Source: Boseongicola sp. (GTDB lineage: Bacteria > Pseudomonadota > Alphaproteobacteria > Rhodobacterales > Rhodobacteraceae). Taken from it: a stretch of DNA of 64,000 nt. The translations under genes were made by a program, and so were the position numbers. The stretch covers positions 1,435,932 to 1,499,931 of the forward strand of contig CP046179.1 of NCBI GenBank assembly GCA_014075275.1. The letters run 5' to 3'. The number at the start of each line of letters is the position of its first letter. Position 1 is the first letter of the stretch. The notes below the pieces were generated by a model. That model did not search any database. It worked only from the letters and a program-made list of their open reading frames with translations, and was not told where the DNA came from. This document shows positions 36,694 through 45,977 of this stretch, piece after piece.

Positions 36694-36724
36694 CAAACGA
36701 AAACGGCCCGCAAAGGCGCGGGCC
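36694..36724 (-). terminator. rpmB terminator
   Basis: On the minus strand GGCCCGC, a 6-base loop and GCGGGCC form a perfect 7-bp stem 25 bases after the rpmB stop, followed by GTTTTCGTTT. A good intrinsic terminator for rpmB. Confidence 0.8.
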
Positions 36725-36749
36725 ACTTTAACAGTCATAGCAATTGAGA

Positions 36750-37037
36750 TCAGGCTGCGGCCTGAGCCTTTGCAATCTGCTTTTTGATTTTCAGAGCGTT
36801 TTCCGACAGGTCAACGTCTTTGGCTTTCGCCAAGAACGCGTCCAGACCACCACGGTGATCAACCGTGCGCAAAGCAGCGGCGGAAACGCGAAGGCGAACC
36901 GTGCGGCCCAATGATTCGGACATCAGCGCGGTTTCGGTCAGGTTCGGCAAGAACCGACGGCGGGTTCTGTTTTTGGCATGGCTGACATTGTTGCCAGTCA
37001 TCGGGCCTTTTCCAGTCAATTCGCAACGGCGCGACAT
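36750..37037 (-). CDS. rpmB: 50S ribosomal protein L28
   Basis: 95-aa basic ribosomal protein. The start [20 protein letters not shown], then [11 protein letters not shown] and the C-terminal [11 protein letters not shown] mark L28, in the longer alphaproteobacterial form. Followed by a strong terminator, so it is a single-gene unit, with the promoter in the 127 bases upstream. Confidence 0.97.
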   Translation of the reverse strand: MSRRCELTGKGPMTGNNVSHAKNRTRRRFLPNLTETALMSESLGRTVRLRVSAAALRTVDHRGGLDAFLAKAKDVDLSENALKIKKQIAKAQAAA

Positions 37038-37100
37038 GAATACATCCTCGGCTATATCGTCTCAGTTCAACAGGTCCGGGCAGGCCCCGTCAATGCAAGA

Positions 37101-37123
37101 GGGCAGCGCCATCGGCCCTGCCC
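37101..37123 (-). terminator. Hairpin after meaB, probable terminator
   Basis: On the minus strand GGGCAG and CTGCCC form a 6-bp GC-rich stem with an 11-base loop 42 bases after the meaB stop, then TCTTGC. Moderate terminator; it also lies within the upstream region of rpmB. Confidence 0.45.
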
Positions 37124-37164
37124 AAGAATCCGTTCGCGCGGGATAGGTCGATTTCGAGCGGGCG

Positions 37165-38178
37165 TCAAGCCTTGTCGGCGTTTGGAGTTGCGGTTGAGGC
37201 CGCAAGACGGGCAAGAACTTCGGCAGCAGCAGCACCCGGCGCGCGATGGCCCGACGCAACGGCTTCGGCAAGATCGGTCATGGCCGCATCAGCGTCGGAG
37301 TTGGCTTCCAGTTGACGCAGCAGACCTTTGCGCACCTCATCTGCAAACCACCGGCGCGCCTGATCGCTGCGTCTGTCTGACCAAAAGCCGGTTTTGTGCC
37401 AAAAATCTGCCAGTTCAGTGATTTGTTCCCAGACTTCGGCCAGTCCGGTTTCTTCGGTAGCCGAGACCATCATGGCCTTCGGAAACCCCGGCGCATCGCC
37501 GTCGCGTTTTCGCATCAGACGCAAGGCTCCGGCATAGTCAGCCGCCGTGCGAGTTGCCGTCGACTTCAGGTCGCCGTCGGCTTTGTTCACCACCACAAGA
37601 TCGGCGATTTCCATAATCCCGCGTTTGACGCCCTGAAGTTCGTCCCCGCCCGCCGGGGCCAGCAAGAGCACGAACAAATCGGACATGTCGGCAACAATAG
37701 TTTCTGACTGACCCACCCCAACGGTTTCGATAAGGATGATGTCAAACCCAGCCGCTTCGCACAGCGCCACAGCATCGCGGGTGCGCCGCGCAACCCCGCC
37801 AAGATGCGTCTGGCTGGGTGATGGGCGAATATAGGCCAGGGGTTCGCGCGAAAGCCGCTCCATCCGGGTCTTGTCACCAAGGATCGAACCACCCGAGCGC
37901 GTGGACGACGGATCGACCGCCAGAACCGCAACTCGCATACCTTGCGTCGTCAGCATGCAACCAAAGGATTCAATAAACGTCGATTTTCCAACGCCTGGCG
38001 TGCCAGACAGCCCGATGCGCAATGCCTGCCTGTCGCTATCGATCACGGATTCCAGCAATCGATCCGCCCGCGCGCGATGATCTTCGCGCCCGCTTTCCAC
38101 AAGTGTTATGGCGCGCGCCAGCGCCCGGCGGTCACCGGAACGCAGGAATTTGGCAAGGGTTTCAATCTCGTCAGCCAT
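37165..38178 (-). CDS. meaB: MeaB/ArgK family GTPase (methylmalonyl-CoA mutase chaperone)
   Basis: 337-aa G3E-type GTPase that protects and reloads adenosylcobalamin-dependent mutases. P-loop GLSGTPGVGKST at residues 56-67, the family motif DPSSTRSGGSILGDKTRM after it, the DIILIETVGVGQSE switch and VVNKAD as base-recognition motif. No mutase gene is adjacent. Divergent from hrpB. Confidence 0.96.
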   Translation of the reverse strand: MADEIETLAKFLRSGDRRALARAITLVESGREDHRARADRLLESVIDSDRQALRIGLSGTPGVGKSTFIESFGCMLTTQGMRVAVLAVDPSSTRSGGSILGDKTRMERLSREPLAYIRPSPSQTHLGGVARRTRDAVALCEAAGFDIILIETVGVGQSETIVADMSDLFVLLLAPAGGDELQGVKRGIMEIADLVVVNKADGDLKSTATRTAADYAGALRLMRKRDGDAPGFPKAMMVSATEETGLAEVWEQITELADFWHKTGFWSDRRSDQARRWFADEVRKGLLRQLEANSDADAAMTDLAEAVASGHRAPGAAAAEVLARLAASTATPNADKA

Positions 38179-38265
38179 CTTAGGCGGACCATGGCGCGTG
38201 CGTCTTTCCCTGTCCAGAGGTCGATTTTCATCGAATATCCCGACGGGCTTGGATACATCAAAAGG

Positions 38266-40665
38266 GTGACTTTCAATCCACCCATAGACGCCGCCTTGCC
38301 GGATTTAGTGACCGCGCTGTCGTCGGAAGGCCGCGGGGTTTTGCAGGCACCACCCGGGGCGGGCAAGACAACCTGTGTGCCATTGGCAATGCTTGAGGCC
38401 GGATTGACCGACATGCGCATTGTTATGCTGGAACCCCGACGCCTTGCTGCGCGAGCCGCTGCAACGCGCATGGCCGAGATGATTGGTGAAAAGGTTGGCG
38501 GTAAAGTGGGATACCGCATTCGCGGAGACGCAAAAGTTTCACGTGAGACCCGGATCGAAGTGGTGACAGAAGGCATTCTGACCCGGATGATTCAGTCGGA
38601 CCCAAGTCTGGACGGCATCGGCGCAGTTATCTTTGACGAATTCCACGAACGATCCCTGAACGCTGATTTAGGATTGGCGCTGGCGCTGGAAGTGCGCGAA
38701 GCCTTACGCCCCGATCTGATACTTCTGGCGATGTCAGCGACATTAGACGCCGCCCCCGTTGCGCGCCTGATGGGGGATGCACCGCTGATCACCTCGGCGG
38801 GCACCAGCTTTGACGTGGAAACCCACTGGCTTGACCGCCCGATCCCGCGCGATGTCTGGTTCGACGTTGCCATGGCCGATCAGGTTGTGCGGGCTGCCAA
38901 TGAAACAGAAGGCAGCATTCTGGCGTTCTTACCCGGCGAAGGCGAGATACGGCGCGTCATGCAGCGCCTGACCGACCGGCTGCCTGATATCGCCGTTCTG
39001 CCGCTCTATGGCGCACTGCCATTTCCACAACAGCAAAAGGCGATACGCCCCGGCACAGGGCGTCGGATCATCCTGGCAACCGCGATTGCCGAAACCTCGC
39101 TGACCATTCCCGACATTACGGTTGTGGTCGACGGCGGGCGCGCGCGACGGGCGCGATTTGATCCAGGCTCGGGCATGTCGCGGCTGGTGACCGAACGCGT
39201 GACCTGCACCGAAGCTGACCAAAGACGCGGCCGCGCTGGTCGGGTTTCGGCTGGGGTATGTTTTCGCATGTGGACGAAAGGCGAGGACGGCGCGTTGGCG
39301 GCGTTTCCGCCGGCGGAGATTGAAGCCGCCGATCTTGCAGGGCTGGCGCTGGAACTGGCCGAGTGGGGAACAACTGATTTGCCCTTCCTGACGCCGCCGC
39401 CCGAGGGCGCTTTGGCCGAGGCGCAGGACCTGCTGACGGCCCTGGGAGCGTTTGAAAACGGCGCAATTACGAGCCACGGCAAAAAACTGGCTTCTATGCC
39501 GCTGCACCCAAGACTGGCGCATATGCTTGAAACTGCGGGGAAATCTTCCGCGCTATTGGCTGCGCTTCTGGCGGATCGCGATCCCTTGCGGGGGGGTGGT
39601 GCCTATCTTGGCAAGCGGCTGGCAGCTTTGAAAAGTAGCCGCCGCGAAGGCCAGCTGGACCGCATTCGGGCCGAGGCCAAGCGGTTGGAAAAACGCGCGC
39701 CGCCTGCGAAAATTATCGACCCCGGCGAACAAGCTGCATTGGCATACCCCGACCGCATCGGCCTGCGCCGTCCCGGAGATGATCCCAGGTGGCTATTGTC
39801 GGGGGGCAAGGGCGCAAAAATGTCGAATGAGGATGATCTAGCAGGCGCGCGTCTGCTGGTGGTCACCGACACGGACGGTCATGCGCGCGAGGCGACAATA
39901 CGCACCGCTTTGCCTGTCAACGAGGCGGCTTTGCGCGATGTGTTTAGGGATCAAATCCTGACCAAGGAATCAGTCGAATGGTCCCGACGCGAGGGACGCT
40001 TGATTGCCCGCACCGAGGAACGGCTTGGCGCCATCGCCCTGTCGTCCAAAGCCTGGAAAGACGCGCCAGATGATCAGATCGCCCAAGGCATGCTGACCGG
40101 TATTCGCCAACTTGGCCTGTTCCCTGCGGCGGCGGCCAACCGTTTTCGCGCCCGCGTGGCGCTTGTCCGGGCGGCGGGTCATGATCTGCCAGCGATGGAC
40201 GACGCAACACTCCTGGAAGGCCTCGAAGACTGGCTTCTGCCGCATCTGACCAAAGTACGCAGCGCTGCCGACTGGAAATCATTCGATATCCTGCCCGCCC
40301 TGCGCGCCCGCCTGACCTGGGAACAGACCCAAACGCTGGATCGCGAAACCCCACCCAACTGGGTCACTCCACTGGGCCGCAAGATCCCCATCGATTATGA
40401 AGGCGAAGACCCCGCGATCGCGCTTCGCCTGCAAGAGATGTTCGGAACAACCCGCCACCCAAACGTTGCGGGTCGCGCGTTACGCGTGACGCTCCTGTCT
40501 CCCGCCGGACGGCCAGTGCAGACCACAATGGATATCCCCGGCTTTTGGGCCACATCTTATGCAGATGTTCGAAAAGACATGCGGGGACGTTACCCGAAAC
40601 ACCCGTGGCCCGAAGACCCGACCGAGGCTCAGGCAACATTACGCGCCAAACCCAGAAAACCCTGA
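38266..40665 (+). CDS. hrpB: ATP-dependent helicase HrpB
   Basis: DEAH-box RNA helicase, about 799 aa, the normal length. Motif I APPGAGKTT at 28-36, DEFHERS in place of DEAH at about 124, SAT motif III, and QRRGRAGR from ~319 (motif VI). The C-terminal HrpB domain follows. I chose the GTG at 38,266 for the family N-terminus; an ATG at 38,191 would leave only 12 bases to the divergent meaB gene. Function in bacteria is poorly known. The 3' end abuts a dispersed element. Confidence 0.94.
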   Translation: MTFNPPIDAALPDLVTALSSEGRGVLQAPPGAGKTTCVPLAMLEAGLTDMRIVMLEPRRLAARAAATRMAEMIGEKVGGKVGYRIRGDAKVSRETRIEVVTEGILTRMIQSDPSLDGIGAVIFDEFHERSLNADLGLALALEVREALRPDLILLAMSATLDAAPVARLMGDAPLITSAGTSFDVETHWLDRPIPRDVWFDVAMADQVVRAANETEGSILAFLPGEGEIRRVMQRLTDRLPDIAVLPLYGALPFPQQQKAIRPGTGRRIILATAIAETSLTIPDITVVVDGGRARRARFDPGSGMSRLVTERVTCTEADQRRGRAGRVSAGVCFRMWTKGEDGALAAFPPAEIEAADLAGLALELAEWGTTDLPFLTPPPEGALAEAQDLLTALGAFENGAITSHGKKLASMPLHPRLAHMLETAGKSSALLAALLADRDPLRGGGAYLGKRLAALKSSRREGQLDRIRAEAKRLEKRAPPAKIIDPGEQAALAYPDRIGLRRPGDDPRWLLSGGKGAKMSNEDDLAGARLLVVTDTDGHAREATIRTALPVNEAALRDVFRDQILTKESVEWSRREGRLIARTEERLGAIALSSKAWKDAPDDQIAQGMLTGIRQLGLFPAAAANRFRARVALVRAAGHDLPAMDDATLLEGLEDWLLPHLTKVRSAADWKSFDILPALRARLTWEQTQTLDRETPPNWVTPLGRKIPIDYEGEDPAIALRLQEMFGTTRHPNVAGRALRVTLLSPAGRPVQTTMDIPGFWATSYADVRKDMRGRYPKHPWPEDPTEAQATLRAKPRKP

Positions 40666-40666
40666 T

Positions 40667-40775
40667 CTTTTTCTGATCAAAAACACTCCGGGGTTTGGGG
40701 CAGAGCCCCAACTGGAAATGTCATGCGAAACGTAGTTTCGCACCGGTCGACCCGACGAAGTCGGGGCGAAACTAC
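40667..40775 (-). repeat. Dispersed intergenic element, copy D, with nested hairpins
   Basis: Reading the minus strand after moaE: GTAGTTTCGC/GCGAAACTAC (10-bp outer stem, 40,732-40,775) encloses CCCGAC/GTCGGG. Its inner arm can instead pair as GCGAAAC/GTTTCGC (40,725-40,741). Then TTGGGGC/GCCCCAA (40,695-40,711), then the motif CCCCGGAGTGTTTTT and CAGAAAAAG (40,694-40,667). The outer stem includes the moaE stop codon. Between convergent hrpB and moaE, it likely acts as a two-way terminator. Confidence 0.6.
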
Positions 40776-41212
40776 CAGCGTTTCAGGGCGTCTTCATCAT
40801 CGGTTTTGGCATCAACCCAGGTGGTACCATCACCGGACAGCTCTTTCTTCCAGAACGGGGCGCGCGACTTCAGGAAATCCATCAAAAACTCCGCGGCCTG
40901 AAACGCATCCGCGCGATGTCGGGCGGCGGTGGCTACCATCATGATCTGCTCGCCGGGTTTCAACGGCCCGAACCGGTGAATGACCAACGCATCCTGCAAT
41001 GACCAGCGGTCCATCGCCTCGGCGCGGATCGCCTCCAGCGCTTTTTCTGTCATGCCGGGATAATGCTCGATCTCCATGCCGCCGAGCGTGCCGCCTTCGT
41101 CGCGCACGAGGCCTGAGAAGGTCACAACCGCGCCTGCCCCATTAGCAGCTTCCGAAAACAGGCGCAGTTCTTCGCCAGCATCAAACGGTTCGGCTTGAAC
41201 CCGGACGCTCAT
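40772..41212 (-). CDS. moaE: Molybdopterin synthase catalytic subunit MoaE
   Basis: Large subunit of molybdopterin synthase, 146 aa. Family motifs: GAVVTFSGLVRDE, LEIEHYPGMTEK-like EIEHYPGM, VIHRFGPLKPGE, and the catalytic-Lys region FLKSRAPFWKKE. It overlaps moaD (ATGA), its thiocarboxylated partner, and ends the uvrC-led operon. The stop lies inside a nested hairpin. Confidence 0.97.
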   Translation of the reverse strand: MSVRVQAEPFDAGEELRLFSEAANGAGAVVTFSGLVRDEGGTLGGMEIEHYPGMTEKALEAIRAEAMDRWSLQDALVIHRFGPLKPGEQIMMVATAARHRADAFQAAEFLMDFLKSRAPFWKKELSGDGTTWVDAKTDDEDALKRW

Positions 41213-41457
41213 CCGCCGGTCATCGGGGGAAAGAAAGCCACCTCTCGCGCATTGGCGATAGAAGCCGACATTTCGGTCAATTCCTGATCCACGGCCACCC
41301 GGACCGAGGCCATATCAGAAAACGCCAATGCGTGAGCGTCGCTGCGGGCTTTCAACTCTTCCACAAGGTCAGCCACGGTCGCGGCCTGGGTCTCGATCTG
41401 CTCTTTCGGTTCGCCAATGCGTTCGCGCAGCCAAGCAAAGTAAAGCACATCAATCAT
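41209..41457 (-). CDS. moaD: Molybdopterin synthase sulfur carrier subunit MoaD
   Basis: 82-aa ubiquitin-fold sulfur carrier. Starts MIDVLYFAWLRERIG and ends PPMTGG, with the C-terminal Gly-Gly that is adenylated by MoeB and then thiocarboxylated. The ATG at 41,455-41,457 follows AAGGATTAGCC, 2 bases after pgsA. Overlaps moaE. A MoeB-like enzyme is coded at 7.3-8.4 kb. Confidence 0.96.
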   Translation of the reverse strand: MIDVLYFAWLRERIGEPKEQIETQAATVADLVEELKARSDAHALAFSDMASVRVAVDQELTEMSASIANAREVAFFPPMTGG

Positions 41458-41459
41458 GG

Positions 41460-42116
41460 CTAATCCTTCAAATGCGGCAACGACTTTTTCAGGTAGTCGG
41501 CCCCTGTGATCAGCGTCAGTGTCGCCGCGATCCACAACAGGCCAACGCCAATCCACCAGGTCCACCAATAGGCGTCCCGGATCAGCCGGATATTGATCGG
41601 ATCATCGCCGCCACCCATGATGTCGGCGATAATCGCCCGATCCATACCGACAGTGCGCTCGATCCACATATGCTGGAAGATGCCGGTGGCAAACAGCACC
41701 GCAATGGCCACCATCTGCGCTGTGGTTTTCCACTTGGCCAGCTTTGTGACCTTCAATGTCCCCGCCGTGTCGCCCAAAAATTCGCGCAAGCCGGACACGA
41801 AGACCTCGCGGAACATGATCACCGTCGCGGGCAACAGGATCCAGGGGTCCATGCCCGCATAGCCGGTGATCACCAACAATGCGATCACCACCATCGCCTT
41901 GTCAGCGATCGGATCCAGCATCGCGCCCAGTTTGGTTTCCTGCTTCCAGGTCCGGGCAAGATAGCCGTCAAACCAATCGGTCGCGGCGGCAACCACGAAC
42001 AGGATCAGCGCAAACCAATCGGCCCAGGGGCGTGCGAAGTAGAGAAACAGGATCACCAGTCCCGGGGCCGCAACCAGTCGCAGCAACGTCAGAATATTTG
42101 GGATCGTCCATGTCAT
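41460..42116 (-). CDS. pgsA: CDP-diacylglycerol-glycerol-3-phosphate 3-phosphatidyltransferase
   Basis: Makes phosphatidylglycerol phosphate in the inner membrane. 218 aa with about five to six membrane helices. The CDP-alcohol phosphatidyltransferase motif is complete: DWFDGYLAR, then GAMLDPIADK with the last two Asp. Starts TWTIPNILTLLRL, typical PgsA. Sits between a methyltransferase gene (85 bases) and moaD (2 bases). uvrC-pgsA linkage is widespread. Confidence 0.96.
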   Translation of the reverse strand: MTWTIPNILTLLRLVAAPGLVILFLYFARPWADWFALILFVVAAATDWFDGYLARTWKQETKLGAMLDPIADKAMVVIALLVITGYAGMDPWILLPATVIMFREVFVSGLREFLGDTAGTLKVTKLAKWKTTAQMVAIAVLFATGIFQHMWIERTVGMDRAIIADIMGGGDDPINIRLIRDAYWWTWWIGVGLLWIAATLTLITGADYLKKSLPHLKD

Positions 42117-42201
42117 GGAACCGATTTAATGGCGGTTGGGCAAAAGGGAAAGGCGTCAACGAACAAGTGAGGCGAAAAGCGGCAGATGCGCACGTAAATT
42201 A

Positions 42202-43026
42202 TTAAGGACGCAACGCGGAAACGACCACGGACGGCATTGGCACCAGCCAGCCATCGGTGCCGTGAATGCCTTCGGCCCGCACACGCTTCGCCATTGCGGC
42301 GCGAATATCAGCGCCCCTGCCGTGCGGTTGAGCCTTTAGCAATGCAGCCGCGCGGACGGCGCCTTCGGCAAATACATCAAAAAGATCTTCCGGGGCGTTA
42401 AGCAGGAACTGGCTTGCGACATGTTTCAGGTCGGGTTCGACGAAACCAGCTTTCTCCAGGGCGGGAAAAGCTATTCGGGTGTCCGCATAGGCATGGGCGT
42501 CCGGACCGGCAGGGAGCGTGACATCGACGTTGCCGTGGGCGCCGACGGCATCGAATAGCCATCCAAAAGCTCCGCCGGATCCCTTGCCCTGCCACACAGA
42601 TAACGCCAACCGTCCACCGGGGCGCAGAACGCGAGCCACCTCATCCAGCGCAGCTTCAGGGTCTGGCAAATGCGGGATACCAAATCCGATGGTCACGGCG
42701 TCAAAGCTATTGTTGTCGAACGGCATCGACATGGCGTCGCCCTCGACAAATCGACCTTCCGGAACTGACTCGCGAGAGAGATCGATCATAGCGGGGGAGA
42801 AATCGAGGCCTGTCACGTTGGCCGCGATTTTGACCAACTGATGCGACACAACGCCGTGACCACAGCAAAGGTCCAGAACCTCTTCGCCTGGCAAAACCGC
42901 GACTGCTTGCGTCAATACGCCCGCGACTTTCTCAACTGCATAGCCGAACCCATTGGCGTAGCCTTTGGCAATCGAGGCTTGGCCCCAGCCAGTTCTCTCC
43001 ATTTGCTCAAAACCGGAGGTGTCCAT
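42202..43026 (-). CDS. Class I SAM-dependent methyltransferase
   Basis: 274 aa, UbiE/Methyltransf_11 type: glycine motif VLDLCCGHGVVS, acidic LDFSPAMI, GDAMSMPF and LRPGGRLALSVW. The C-terminal part (about 180-274) is a lid of unknown specificity. Could act on a small molecule or quinone precursor; no evidence to choose. The ATG at 43,026 follows AGGATTAAG; a GTG sits one codon earlier. It lies 3 bases after the HpcH-type gene. Confidence 0.9.
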   Translation of the reverse strand: MDTSGFEQMERTGWGQASIAKGYANGFGYAVEKVAGVLTQAVAVLPGEEVLDLCCGHGVVSHQLVKIAANVTGLDFSPAMIDLSRESVPEGRFVEGDAMSMPFDNNSFDAVTIGFGIPHLPDPEAALDEVARVLRPGGRLALSVWQGKGSGGAFGWLFDAVGAHGNVDVTLPAGPDAHAYADTRIAFPALEKAGFVEPDLKHVASQFLLNAPEDLFDVFAEGAVRAAALLKAQPHGRGADIRAAMAKRVRAEGIHGTDGWLVPMPSVVVSALRP

Positions 43027-43029
43027 CAC

Positions 43030-43788
43030 TTAATCCTGCGTCCAGCTTTGCATCTGGGAAATTGAACCTCGCAAAAGTAGCACGTCAAACCCGGCGATGC
43101 CGCGATAGCCCCTCGCGAACAGGGCGTCGGCGGCCTCTTTACTCAATGCATTGCTGCAAAGCGGTATGCCGTTAGCCTTGGCAGCAGCTTCGATCCGATC
43201 GCGTGCGGCGACCACTTCAGGATGATCGAACTGACCCGAAACCCCGTAGGCCGTCGAGAGATCGAACATGGCGGGCACGATGATATCGATACCTGGCACA
43301 GCACAGATGGCTTCGATGTTCTCAACCGCCTCGATCGTCTCGATGAGGGGGGTGCATACACGGTCGTGGTCCACCATCTCGCGATACTCGGCGATGCTGG
43401 TGCCTTCATAACTGTGTGCCAGGAAGGGTCCGAAGCCGCGGGTTCCGTTCGGCGGGTAGCGCATCGCAGCAACCGCCTTTTCAGCGTCTTCGACCGTTTT
43501 GATCAAGGGAAACATGATGCCTTCCGCGCCAAGATCCAGCGCACGCTTCACCTGCCAGTCTTCGTTGGCGGCGATTCGGACCAAAGGGGCACAGTCGCTG
43601 CGCGCGGTGGCAGCGATCATGGCGTGGGCGCTGCCATAGTCCACTGCGCCATGCTCCAAATCGATAATGACCGAATCTGCGCCCGCCGCCACCATCAGCT
43701 GCGTCACCGTCGCCGATGGAATGGTGCAAAGATGTGTTGTGAACCGCCGATTTGGGTCAGCGAGTTTTGCCTTCAATGATGCCATCAT
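43030..43788 (-). CDS. HpcH/HpaI family aldolase
   Basis: 252-aa TIM-barrel class II aldolase. Family features: the IIDLEHGAVD motif with metal-near Glu, RIAANEDWQVKRALDLGAEGIMFPLI, and PLIETIEAVENIEAI. Splits or condenses 2-keto-3-deoxy acids with pyruvate or a similar donor; substrate not known. Its SD GAGGGGAAG is partly paired in a small TTCCCC/GGGGAA hairpin (43,790-43,808), which could limit translation. Second gene of the uvrC operon. Confidence 0.92.
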   Translation of the reverse strand: MMASLKAKLADPNRRFTTHLCTIPSATVTQLMVAAGADSVIIDLEHGAVDYGSAHAMIAATARSDCAPLVRIAANEDWQVKRALDLGAEGIMFPLIKTVEDAEKAVAAMRYPPNGTRGFGPFLAHSYEGTSIAEYREMVDHDRVCTPLIETIEAVENIEAICAVPGIDIIVPAMFDLSTAYGVSGQFDHPEVVAARDRIEAAAKANGIPLCSNALSKEAADALFARGYRGIAGFDVLLLRGSISQMQSWTQD

Positions 43789-43811
43789 CTTCCCCTCGTA
43801 ATGGGGAAAGC

Positions 43812-45677
43812 CTAGCTGCCGTGGAAGTAATCGTAAATCGTTTCCGCCAGCGCGTCAGATATTCCGTCGACTGCTTTCAGATCCGCCAGATCCGCGCGAC
43901 TTGCAGCCTTGGCCGAGCCGAAATGCTGCAAAAGCGCGCGTTTGCGCGTGGCCCCCACACCCGGCACATCATCCAAGGGTGTTGCCCCGACAGCTTTCGA
44001 GCGTTTGTTGCGGTGGGCCCCGATGGCAAAGCGGTGGGCTTCGTCTCGCATGCGCTGGATGAAATAAAGCACAGGGTCCCCCCGACGCAGCGCGAAAGGG
44101 CGTTGGCCAGTGCGATAAAACTCTTCTTTGCCGTGATCGCGGTCGACACCTTTGGCGACCCCGACCATTGCGACATCTTCAACGCCGAGTTCGGCCATGA
44201 TCTCGCGCACAGCACTGACTTGCCCCGCGCCACCATCAATCAACAACAGATCCGGCCACGTTCCATTTTGGCGATCCGGGTCTTCCTTCAGCAAACGTTT
44301 GAAGCGGCGGGTCAGCACCTCTTTCATCATGCCGAAGTCATCGCCGGGGGTCAGATCATCGCCTTTGATGTTGAACTTGCGATACTGGCTTTTGATGAAG
44401 CCTTCAGGGCCAGCAACGATCATCGCACCGACGGCATGGGCACCCTGAATGTGGCTGTTGTCATAAACTTCGATCCTTTGCGGCGGACCATCCAGATCAA
44501 AGGCATCGGACAATCCCGACAACAACCTCGTCTGGGTCGCGGTTTCAGACATCTTGCGGGCAAGGCTTTCGCGGGCATTGCGTAAAGCGCCCGCCATCAA
44601 TTCTTTTTTCTCGCCGCGCAGAGGCACCGCAATCTCGACCTTGCGGCCGGCCTTTTCAGCCAGCGCCTCGCCCATCAGTTCAACGTCTTCAATTGCATCG
44701 GACAACAGGATCAGACGAGGCGGCTCTTTGTTGTCATAGAATTGGCCGACAAAGGCCTGCATAACTTCAGCGACGCCCGCGCCTGATCCAGTGCGGGGGT
44801 AATAGTCGCGATTGCCCCAGTTTTGGTTGGCGCGGATGAAAAAGACCTGCACACATGCTTGCCCGCCATCCATATGAAGGGCTATCACATCCGCCTCGGC
44901 CACGCCAGCCGGGTTCACCGCCTGATTGCCCTGAACAAATGTCAGCGCGCGCAACCGGTCGCGCAGCGCAGCGGCGCGTTCGAACTCCATCGCGTCAGAG
45001 GCGGTTTGCATTTCAGCGGCCAGTGGCTCCTGCACCTTGGTCGTGCGGCCTTGTAAGAAGCGCTCGGCGTCGCGGACCAACCCCCCATATTCGGTGTCCG
45101 AGACAAGGCCGACGCATGGCCCGGCGCATCGCTTGATTTGATAAAGCAAACACGGACGGGTGCGGCTTTCGAATGTTGCGTCTGAACAATTGCGCAGAAG
45201 GAAGACCTTCTGGAGCTGATTGAGCGTCCGGTTGACCGCACCCGCACTTGCGAACGGGCCGTAATAATCGCCCTTCTCTTTCTTCGCGCCACGATGCTTT
45301 TTGATCTGCGGAAATCCGTGTGCTTTGGCGACCAGAATATTGGGGAACGATTTGTCGTCTCGCAAAAGCACGTTGTAGCGCGGCCTAAGCTGCTTAATCA
45401 GGTTCTGTTCGAGAAGCAGCGCCTCGGTCTCGGTGCGTGTGGTCAGGAACATCATCGTTGCGGTTTCGCGGATCATCCGCTCGATCCGGGGGCTGTGTCC
45501 CGTAGGGCGTGCATAGGACGAAACACGTGCCTTCAAATTTCGCGCCTTGCCCACGTAAAGAACCGCGCCCTTTTGATCGAGCATGCGGTAAACACCCGGA
45601 CTGGAGTCCAGCGTCTTTAGATAGGTCTGGATCACAGCCTGGCCCGCGGGGGTGGAATGTGTTGTCTGCTCGCTCAT
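43812..45677 (-). CDS. uvrC: Excinuclease ABC subunit C
   Basis: Dual-incision nuclease of nucleotide excision repair, 621 aa. N-terminal GIY-YIG-type domain ([20 protein letters not shown]), cysteine-rich [16 protein letters not shown]/UvrB-binding motif (about 205-240), RNase H-like domain with [11 protein letters not shown] and [11 protein letters not shown], and C-terminal helix-hairpin-helix pair ([17 protein letters not shown]). I took the ATG at 45,675-45,677; a GTG lies 9 bases upstream. Heads a long operon and is preceded by an AT-rich region. Confidence 0.97.
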   Translation of the reverse strand: MSEQTTHSTPAGQAVIQTYLKTLDSSPGVYRMLDQKGAVLYVGKARNLKARVSSYARPTGHSPRIERMIRETATMMFLTTRTETEALLLEQNLIKQLRPRYNVLLRDDKSFPNILVAKAHGFPQIKKHRGAKKEKGDYYGPFASAGAVNRTLNQLQKVFLLRNCSDATFESRTRPCLLYQIKRCAGPCVGLVSDTEYGGLVRDAERFLQGRTTKVQEPLAAEMQTASDAMEFERAAALRDRLRALTFVQGNQAVNPAGVAEADVIALHMDGGQACVQVFFIRANQNWGNRDYYPRTGSGAGVAEVMQAFVGQFYDNKEPPRLILLSDAIEDVELMGEALAEKAGRKVEIAVPLRGEKKELMAGALRNARESLARKMSETATQTRLLSGLSDAFDLDGPPQRIEVYDNSHIQGAHAVGAMIVAGPEGFIKSQYRKFNIKGDDLTPGDDFGMMKEVLTRRFKRLLKEDPDRQNGTWPDLLLIDGGAGQVSAVREIMAELGVEDVAMVGVAKGVDRDHGKEEFYRTGQRPFALRRGDPVLYFIQRMRDEAHRFAIGAHRNKRSKAVGATPLDDVPGVGATRKRALLQHFGSAKAASRADLADLKAVDGISDALAETIYDYFHGS

Positions 45678-45977
45678 CTGCGCCACTTAGCCTGATTCTC
45701 GGGTTGGCTGCACTGCCGTGCCAACCCGAGCAAGAGAAAAGGAGTCCACTTCTTCTGTGGATAACCCCATGGACAAGTTTTTACCTTAACGATTTTTTCG
45801 TTAGTTTTTAGCCTATTCGTGGATATGCCTAAAAAATAGGCACTATTTAAGGGTATTGATTTCATTGGATATTATTTTGAGAAATCGGCAAATGACTGAT
45901 AACATTAACATTTCATTACAAAACTGTGATGTTTCGGCCTGCGGTGCACAACTTCGGTGTCCATTCGCATACTAAAG
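45678..45977. other. AT-rich intergenic region with a DnaA-box match and stem-loops
   Basis: 300 bases, clearly AT-richer than the surroundings. TGTGGATAA at 45,756-45,764 is a perfect DnaA-box consensus (minus strand TTATCCACA). TAACGA/TCGTTA (45,787-45,803) is followed by TTTTTAG. GCCTATT (45,811) can pair with AATAGGC (45,835), or TGCCTA (45,826) with TAGGCA (45,837), as alternatives. The minus-strand uvrC promoter must be here. Only one good DnaA box is seen, so I do not call an origin. Confidence 0.45.

Noticed and set aside
41328-42170. 280-codon plus-strand frame across moaD and pgsA
   Set aside because: Antisense to two well-supported genes; Gln/His/Arg-rich composition of a shadow frame.
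43752-44585. 277-codon plus-strand frame opposite uvrC
   Set aside because: Antisense to uvrC; no family features.
45756-45764. Replication origin at the DnaA box
   Set aside because: Only one good box was found and no dnaA, parAB, gidA or hemE gene is near; kept as a regulatory site only.
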